Shown: positions 1 through 3,779 of the stretch, one piece after another
How positions within the stretch are numbered: the stretch's first letter is position 1
Layout of the letters: each line of letters starts with the position of its first letter
Assembly: GCA_003153335.1 (NCBI GenBank)
Contig: PLYG01000165.1
Location: 935 to 7,291 of the forward strand
Source: Betaproteobacteria bacterium
GTDB lineage: Bacteria; Pseudomonadota; Gammaproteobacteria; Burkholderiales; Casimicrobiaceae
Direction of reading: 5' to 3'
DNA: 6,357 bases
Position numbers and translations under genes: made by a program
Notes under the pieces: generated by a model
Database searches by the model: none
Told to the model about the DNA's origin: nothing
Seen by the model: only the letters and a program-made list of their open reading frames with translations

Positions 1-91
1 TGCCACGATCATCGCGGCGCCGCCGGCGGTCCAAAATCGGGAAGAAGCGCGCGATCCCGCGATGAATCAGACCAAGAAGGGCAACCAGTGG
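1..91 (+). pseudogene. IS5-family transposase fragment, truncated at both ends
   Basis: Read from base 2, this stretch encodes ATIIAAPPAVQNREEARDPA followed by MNQTKKGNQW. This is the highly conserved central block of IS5-family DDE transposases, usually of the form DATIIAAPSSTKN...RDPEMHQTKKGNQW. The base just before it (T) fits the end of the catalytic Asp codon that normally precedes Ala-Thr. Homology stops after the Trp codon at 89-91. The family normally continues with FGMKAHIGVD, but here the frame runs through unrelated sequence to a TAA at 206-208. The 5' part lies outside the window, so its length is unknown. The remnant is not functional as seen. It marks an old insertion or rearrangement boundary beside the Fic gene. 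Confidence 0.8.
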
Positions 92-120
92 ACGGCCTAT
101 CGAGATTTAATAGGCCGTTC
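90..120. repeat. Perfect 9-bp inverted repeat at the transposase breakpoint
   Basis: ACGGCCTAT (92-100) and ATAGGCCGT (110-118) are perfect reverse complements around a 9-base spacer. The stem can extend by one G-T and one G-C pair to 90-120. It starts exactly where transposase homology ends. No T-run follows, so it is not a canonical intrinsic terminator. It could be an end structure of the element that interrupted the transposase gene, but its role is unknown. Confidence 0.6.
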
Positions 121-220
121 TCGTGGTCGGATCGGACTAGAAACCCCGGGTCGGGATTTGAGAGCCTCGCACTTTTTTATTTTAGTTATTTTGAGACACT
201 ATACATAAGTAATGAGTCAA

Positions 221-274
221 TTTGGGTCATTTGGCTGGGGCATGGCGCCATCATAAGTAGGTTTGTGACCCAAA
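221..274. repeat. Nested inverted repeats inside the array
   Basis: TTTGGGTCA (221-229) and TGACCCAAA (266-274) are perfect 9-bp inverted repeats separated by 36 bases. A perfect 10-bp palindrome, ATGGCGCCAT (242-251), lies almost exactly at their centre (246.5 against 247.5). The outer arms overlap the second and third direct repeats. The arrangement suits a symmetric protein-binding site or DNA loop, but this is inference from symmetry alone. Confidence 0.5.
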
Positions 275-280
275 CTACAG

Positions 281-308
281 TTATTAGCTGATTCGAGACG
301 TTTATGCT
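281..308 (+). promoter_or_regulatory. Possible promoter for the Fic gene
   Basis: A -10-like TATGCT (303-308) lies 16 bases after a weak -35-like TTATTA (281-286). The -35 overlaps the repeat at 284-299, and the -10 lies just before the repeat at 315-330, so a protein bound to these repeats would cover the promoter. A second -10-like box, TATACA, occurs at 200-205 without a convincing -35. Both are sequence matches only. Confidence 0.35.
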
Positions 309-364
309 ATCTTGTTAGCTAAATTGGGACATGCGAGGTACTGATTCTGGCTCAGAAAGCACAA

Positions 365-1849
365 TTGAGACAGTTCGAGGACGTGGTACGTGCCAGCGAC
401 CGCGCGCAGGCCCGCGCCCTCAATCGGGCTGTAATACGCGGTGAGCTGAAGCGCATAGCCCCAAGTCTTTACGTTGCGGCGGGTACCCCTACTGAAGTGG
501 AAGAACGAATCCGACGCAACTGGCAACGCGTTGCCGCCGCGCTAATTCCCGAGGCCGTTGTCTCGCACCTAAGTGCATTCAGCGGTGGGGTCACCGATGC
601 ACACCTGCTGACGCTTTCTCACCCCACCCGATTTAACCGCACCATTGCACTGCCAGGATTAAAGCTGGTGGTACTCCGAGGGCCGAGTGCCCTGCCCGGG
701 GATCTAAAGCTTGGCGAGCTGCCGCTGTATTGGTCGAGCAGGCAGCGATTGGTGCTCGAGAACTTGTCCCGCACTGCCACGCGCGAACCGCGTACGGCCG
801 GCCGTGAGCGGGTAGAGGAGTTACTAGTGAATGTGCTGGCAGCCTCCGGAGAAGCGGTGCTGAACCGGCTGCGCGATGACGCACGTGCCCTCGCGCCGGC
901 TCATGGCAAGGAAGGTACGTTCGCCATATTGGACCGCATGATCGCGGCACTGTTGGGCACTCACTCGAAGGGCGAGTTGCGCACCAAGGCGGGCCAACTC
1001 GTTGCGCAAGGGACGCCTGCCGACCGAGAGCGTCTGCTGCGCTTCGAACTGCTCGCCGGCGAACTGCGTGGCGCGGTATTGCCTCATCTGAACGACAGCG
1101 CGGACAGCGGGCTCGCCAGACGGAACTTCGCATTTTTCGAGAGCTACTTTTCCAACTTCGTCGAAGGGACTCGGTTCTCCATCGAGGAAGCCGAGGGTAT
1201 CGTTCTGCAGAACCGCATTGTGGAGGCGCGCCCCAAGGATTCGCACGACATTCTTGGTGTGTTTAACCTTGTCCTGAATTCGCCGACACGGGACACCATT
1301 CCAGCTCCAGGTGCCGCCTTCATCGAAGGATTGCAGCAACGTCACGCCCGGATGATGGAAAGGCGACCGGAAGCCCGCCCTGGAGAGTTCAAGCTCCAAC
1401 CGAACTTCGCCGGTACCACCGAATTCGTGGCGCCGGCAATGGTCCGCGGCACGCTCATCGAGGGCTCGACGCTCGCGTTGTCGGTTCCCGAAGGGCTCGC
1501 ACGCGCCATCTATTACGCATTCCTCGTCGCGGAAATACACCCCTTTGCTGATGGCAATGGTCGCCTGTCCCGCTTGCTACTGAATGCCGAACTCTCGCGG
1601 CTGGGCGTTTGTCGTGTCATCATTCCAACGCTCTTTCATCCGCAGTATGTGGATTGCCTGCGGGCACTGACGCGCAGCAACCGTGCTGTGCCGTTTATCA
1701 GCGCCGTCGACAAGATGGCTCGCTGGACAGCGACCTTTGATTATGCTGACTACAATGCTTTGCTTGCACAACTTCGAAAAGCAAACGCGTTTGAAGAGTC
1801 GCCCACGCAATACAAGCTTGCCGACGCCGGCGGCATCAAAGTAACGTAG
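365..1849 (+). CDS. Fic family protein with N-terminal AbiEi-like winged-helix region (probable AMP transferase)
   Basis: This is a 494-residue protein. Residues 381-403 contain the canonical Fic motif HPFADGNGR-LSR, with catalytic His392, acidic Asp396, the phosphate-binding GNGR loop and Arg403. Family members transfer AMP from ATP to hydroxyl side chains of target proteins. SNFVEG at 263-268 matches the inhibitory (S/T)xxxE(G/N) motif N-terminal to the Fic core, placing it in the autoinhibited class II, with Glu267 as the predicted inhibitory Glu. Residues 1-75 resemble the winged-helix start of AbiEi-type antitoxins (ALNRAVIRGELKRIAPSLYV, then a VVSHLSAFSGG segment), suggesting DNA binding. 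There is no signal peptide, so it should be cytoplasmic. No ATG start is available. TTG at 365 has only a weak AGAAAG upstream. GAGGT at 335-339 would better serve in-frame CTG 347 or ATT 344, adding six or seven residues. No separate antitoxin gene adjoins it. Confidence 0.88.
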   Translation: MRQFEDVVRASDRAQARALNRAVIRGELKRIAPSLYVAAGTPTEVEERIRRNWQRVAAALIPEAVVSHLSAFSGGVTDAHLLTLSHPTRFNRTIALPGLKLVVLRGPSALPGDLKLGELPLYWSSRQRLVLENLSRTATREPRTAGRERVEELLVNVLAASGEAVLNRLRDDARALAPAHGKEGTFAILDRMIAALLGTHSKGELRTKAGQLVAQGTPADRERLLRFELLAGELRGAVLPHLNDSADSGLARRNFAFFESYFSNFVEGTRFSIEEAEGIVLQNRIVEARPKDSHDILGVFNLVLNSPTRDTIPAPGAAFIEGLQQRHARMMERRPEARPGEFKLQPNFAGTTEFVAPAMVRGTLIEGSTLALSVPEGLARAIYYAFLVAEIHPFADGNGRLSRLLLNAELSRLGVCRVIIPTLFHPQYVDCLRALTRSNRAVPFISAVDKMARWTATFDYADYNALLAQLRKANAFEESPTQYKLADAGGIKVT

Positions 1850-1927
1850 GTAAATCGGAGGCTACTCATTCCGTTGTGATCATTCGTGATCTGAACTGCT
1901 TAAATTCGCGTGATGATTCACTTCCTG

Positions 1928-1955
1928 AGGCCGGCAGGCCTCTGCCGGCCTTTTT
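1928..1955 (+). terminator. Intrinsic terminator of the Fic gene
   Basis: AGGCCGGCAG (1928-1937) and CTGCCGGCCT (1942-1951) form a perfect 10-bp, GC-rich stem with a 4-base loop (GCCT). A run of five T residues (1951-1955) follows. It lies 78 bases past the Fic stop codon and just before the promoter of the toxin-antitoxin pair, insulating the two units. The 78 bases before it hold two CGTGAT/TGTGAT repeats but no gene. Confidence 0.85.
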
Positions 1956-1958
1956 GAA

Positions 1959-1988
1959 TTGCGGGGCGGCGCGCCTCGATGCTATACT
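1959..1988 (+). promoter_or_regulatory. Promoter of the toxin-antitoxin operon
   Basis: TTGCGG (1959-1964) as -35 and TATACT (1983-1988) as -10 are separated by 18 bases. The -10 matches the sigma-70 consensus at five of six positions. The promoter starts only four bases after the T-run of the preceding terminator, and the start codon lies 33 bases past the -10. Autorepression is likely because a palindrome covers the -10 (see 1981-1996). Confidence 0.6.
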
Positions 1989-1996
1989 TGTATAGC
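1981..1996. promoter_or_regulatory. Palindromic operator over the -10 box
   Basis: GCTATAC (1981-1987) and GTATAGC (1990-1996) are perfect 7-bp inverted repeats around TT. The palindrome covers the TATACT -10 box. Ribbon-helix-helix antitoxins bind short palindromes of this kind and repress their own operons, with the toxin as co-repressor. The predicted binder is the protein encoded at 2022-2228. Confidence 0.6.
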
Positions 1997-2021
1997 GATC
2001 CGTTCCAAGAGGAAAATTGCC

Positions 2022-2228
2022 ATGCTTGCCATCCGCCTGCCCGATACGATTGAAGAACGTCTAAATGCATTGGCTAGCGAAACGGGGCGAACCAAAACAG
2101 CGTTGGCGCGAGAAGCTATCGTCGAATATATCGATGACCTGGAAGATTATTACCTCGCCGAGGCACGCGCCCGGCTGAATCGCAAAACCATTCCCCTGGC
2201 TGAGGTGGAGCGCAAGCTTGGCCTTTGA
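2022..2228 (+). CDS. RelB/DinJ-type ribbon-helix-helix antitoxin
   Basis: The product is 68 residues. MLAIRLP at the start fits the DNA-contacting beta strand of a ribbon-helix-helix fold. Helices follow at about 8-20 (DTIEERLNALASETG) and 24-40 (TKTALAREAIVEYIDDL). The charged tail, 41-68 (DYYLAEARARLNRKTIPLAEVERKL), is the segment that wraps the toxin in RelB-type antitoxins. A good ribosome binding site, AGAGGA (2008-2013), lies 8 bases before the ATG, which decides this start over upstream in-frame alternatives. The antitoxin should neutralise the toxin encoded next and repress the operon from the palindrome at 1981-1996. Its length is close to the family norm. Confidence 0.88.
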   Translation: MLAIRLPDTIEERLNALASETGRTKTALAREAIVEYIDDLEDYYLAEARARLNRKTIPLAEVERKLGL

Positions 2229-2487
2229 GATCGAATTCGATCCCGAAGCCGTAAAAGACCTGAAAAAACTGGATCGTTCCATTCAGCAGCGGCTGATAGG
2301 GTTTCTGAAGCAGCGTGTCGCCACACTGGATAATCCCCGCGCTATTGGGGAGGCGCTCGCCGGAACGAAGTTGGGTGGCTACTGGAAATACCGCGTCGGC
2401 GATTGGCGGATCATCTGCGACATTCAGGATCGCCGCATCGTAGTCCGTGTCCTGCGCATCGGCAATCGGCGGGAGGTTTATCGATAG
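2218..2487 (+). CDS. RelE/ParE-superfamily toxin
   Basis: The product is 89 residues, a typical length for RelE toxins. The N-terminal FDPEAVKDLKKLDRSIQQRL is the usual two-helix start. The C-terminal half, YWKYRVGDWRIICDIQDRR then VVRVLRIGNRREVYR, is the diagnostic RelE core, with basic residues Lys51, Lys57, Arg59, Arg64, Arg80 and the terminal R84-R85-E-V-Tyr88. RelE members cut mRNA in the ribosomal A site and related ParE members poison gyrase. The RelE-like Arg and Tyr pattern favours mRNA cleavage, by inference. The start is TTG at 2218, with GAGGTGGAG (2202-2210) 7 bases upstream. It overlaps the antitoxin end by 11 bases, so translation is probably coupled. The gene looks intact. Confidence 0.9.
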   Translation: MAFEIEFDPEAVKDLKKLDRSIQQRLIGFLKQRVATLDNPRAIGEALAGTKLGGYWKYRVGDWRIICDIQDRRIVVRVLRIGNRREVYR

Positions 2488-2492
2488 TCGGT

Positions 2493-2629
2493 GCGCGGCC
2501 CCGGCCGCGTTGCGGTTTCCGAAATCGCACCGCTGATTTCGAGAAGCCAACGATTGGCACGCCGACCCGCAATGGCCCGCAGCGGCCCCTCGCGCGAGCC
2601 TGCGGCGAATAGAGGTCATATTCGCCGCA
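2493..2629. other. Gene-free region with a series of inverted repeats
   Basis: Bases 2488-2867 carry no convincing gene. The first part holds consecutive perfect dyads: CGCGGCC/GGCCGCG (2494-2509), CGAAATC/GATTTCG (2520-2526 and 2535-2541), GCCAA/TTGGC (2546-2558), palindrome CTCGCGCGAG (2589-2598), and the strongest, TGCGGCGAATA/TATTCGCCGCA (2601-2611 and 2619-2629, 11-bp stem, 7-base loop). None has a T-run. The region may be a structured 3' end of the toxin transcript, a decayed repeat element or an unrecognised RNA. A further small dyad, CAGTG/CACTG, lies at 2663-2676. Confidence 0.45.
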
Positions 2630-2690
2630 CCTAATTGCATTGGCCAGCAAAGAAGTTTTGATCAGTGTCCCCACTGCTCCACCATCATCC

Positions 2691-2718
2691 CAAGGCCGGC
2701 AATTCCCTGCCGGCCTTG
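2691..2718 (+). terminator. Terminator-like hairpin (GGCCGGC stem)
   Basis: CAAGGCCGGCA (2691-2701) and TGCCGGCCTTG (2708-2718) form a perfect 11-bp stem with a 6-base loop. Only a poor T tract (TCATTT) follows, so termination would be weaker than at 1928-1955. The right arm and the TTGCGGGG about 6-7 bases beyond it resemble the other terminator, CTGCCGGCCTTTTT then TTGCGGGG. It probably ends transcription from the toxin side before the phnD-like gene. Confidence 0.5.
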
Positions 2719-2782
2719 TCATTTGCGGGGTGACGCGGGTTCGTGCCGGTCCGTGTGGCTGGCGCCAGTGGCCCCGCAGTTG

Positions 2783-2835
2783 TAGAATTGTGCCCTTCAA
2801 GGGGGTTCGCGAGCGGCGGTTGCGGTTGGCTCGCG
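2783..2835 (+). promoter_or_regulatory. Possible -10 box and leader hairpin of the phnD-like gene
   Basis: TAGAAT (2783-2788) is a good -10 match 80 bases before the ATG at 2868, but no clear -35 is visible at the right distance. A palindrome, CTGGCGCCAG (2759-2768), lies just upstream, where a -35 would be expected. In the putative leader, CGCGAGC (2808-2814) pairs with GCTCGCG (2829-2835), giving a 7-bp stem and a 14-base loop. It matches no riboswitch class I recognise. Confidence 0.3.
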
Positions 2836-2867
2836 TTTGGGGTTCATCGTTCAGCGGAAAGGAACCG

Positions 2868-3713
2868 ATGTTAGGCCGTCTCGTTCTTGCATATTTTCTC
2901 TGGGCGGCGCTCGCTGCCAACGCTGCGGCGCCGGAGAGCGAAATCGTCTTCGCCGTCACGGAGGGCGTGACGTACCAGGCGACGCCAAAGGAAATTCGCG
3001 ACAAGTTCACGCCGTTCGCCGATGCCCTGGCCAGAGCGACCGGCCGCCGCTTCAAGACCGTGCTCGTCCCCGCCTACAACGACCTGCGCGCCGGACTCGC
3101 GAAGCAGCAGTACGACATCGCCTTCGTGCATCCGGCGCATGTGTCGATGGCCGAGATCAAGGCCGGGCGCTACAAGGCGGTTGCGTGGACCGCGGGCTAT
3201 ACCGAGTACACGGCATCGCTGATAATCCCCGGCGACAGCCCGCTCAAGGCCATGGCGGACTTGAAGGGCCACACGCTCGTGACGCCCGACCCCGATTCCA
3301 TTACCGCGATGATGGTCCGCGCGATGTTCCGCGCGGAAAAGCTGACCGCGACAGCGGAGCGCGAGCCCACGCCGGCGACGGTACGGGTCATCACGACCCG
3401 CTACCAGGATTCGGCACCCTTCTATCTCGAGAAGGGCTTTGCACAGGTCGCCGCCACCGCGGCGAATTCCGTGGTCAAGGCGTGGACGGACAAGGGCGGC
3501 AAGGTGCTGGTGCGCTCGCGCTCGCTCCCGATCAAGCAGGTGATTGTGTCCACGAAGCTGACTGCCGACGAACAGCAACGGATCCGCGAGGCGCTGCTCA
3601 ATCTCCACAACTCGAAGCCCGGCCGCGACGCGCTCGAAGCGATGGGCTACAAGGGCTTCGTGGCGCCCAACCCGGAATTAGAGAATTCGACGATCGCCTG
3701 GCTCGGCCTCTAG
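2868..3713 (+). CDS. PhnD-family periplasmic substrate-binding protein (phosphate/phosphonate-type), orphan
   Basis: This is a 281-residue exported protein. A signal peptide is plain: MLGRLVLAYFLWAALAANAA with a likely cut after ANA near residue 19. The mature part follows the PhnD-like plan: EIVFAVTEGVTYQATPKEI, then FTPFADALARATGRRFKTV, the strand-helix segment YDIAFVHPAHVSMAEI (82-97), YTASLII (114-120), DLKGHTLVTPDPDSITAMM (131-149), and a C-terminal helix region from 231. The anion site of classical PhnD proteins is usually Ser-Thr-Ser-Gly. Here the equivalent stretch reads Ser144-Ile-Thr-Ala, so the ligand may differ. ATG 2868 is chosen because AAAGGA (2858-2863) precedes it and it gives the signal peptide. 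The open frame upstream to 2640 is not coding-like. No permease or ATPase gene adjoins, so it may serve a distant transporter or act as a sensor. Confidence 0.85.
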   Translation: MLGRLVLAYFLWAALAANAAAPESEIVFAVTEGVTYQATPKEIRDKFTPFADALARATGRRFKTVLVPAYNDLRAGLAKQQYDIAFVHPAHVSMAEIKAGRYKAVAWTAGYTEYTASLIIPGDSPLKAMADLKGHTLVTPDPDSITAMMVRAMFRAEKLTATAEREPTPATVRVITTRYQDSAPFYLEKGFAQVAATAANSVVKAWTDKGGKVLVRSRSLPIKQVIVSTKLTADEQQRIREALLNLHNSKPGRDALEAMGYKGFVAPNPELENSTIAWLGL

Positions 3714-3779
3714 CAGGCCCCGGCGCACCACGAAGGGTTCTGCGTCAGTCTGGTAGCAGCGCAGCAACCGGCGCGGCAA

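Larger units (their letters stand above)
182..371 (+). repeat. Array of six phased, directly repeated 16-bp elements upstream of and into the Fic gene
   Basis: Six copies in the same orientation occupy 182-197, 213-228, 254-269, 284-299, 315-330 and 356-371. The approximate consensus is TTAGYTNANTTGRGAC. The best pair, 284-299 and 315-330, agrees at 12 of 16 positions. All six share AG at positions 3-4 and a TTG/TCG-x-G core, and five end in GAC. Start-to-start spacings are 31, 41, 30, 31 and 41 bp, close to three or four turns of B-DNA, so the copies would lie on one helical face. A weaker core (TTGAGAG) sits at 158-164. The last copy contains the TTG codon at 365. Such an array could be operators for the DNA-binding domain of the downstream Fic protein, transposase-binding sites of a transposon end, or replication iterons. 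Confidence 0.6.

Noticed and set aside
633..1540. Minus-strand open frames within the Fic gene
   Set aside because: They are antisense to recognised Fic coding sequence and show no family motifs.
2655..2684. CTCCACCA at 2677-2684 as a tRNA or tmRNA 3' end (possible integration site)
   Set aside because: Although a hairpin follows as after many tRNA genes, no T-arm with a TTCRA loop precedes it and no matching 5' acceptor strand or cloverleaf can be drawn.
2640..2867. N-terminal extension of the PhnD-like frame to TTG 2640
   Set aside because: The added 76 residues resemble no family, the region contains a terminator-like hairpin, and ATG 2868 has a ribosome binding site and begins a proper signal peptide.
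3714..3779. Terminator between the convergent phnD-like and large-subunit genes
   Set aside because: The 66-base gap has no stable stem followed by a T-run on either strand.
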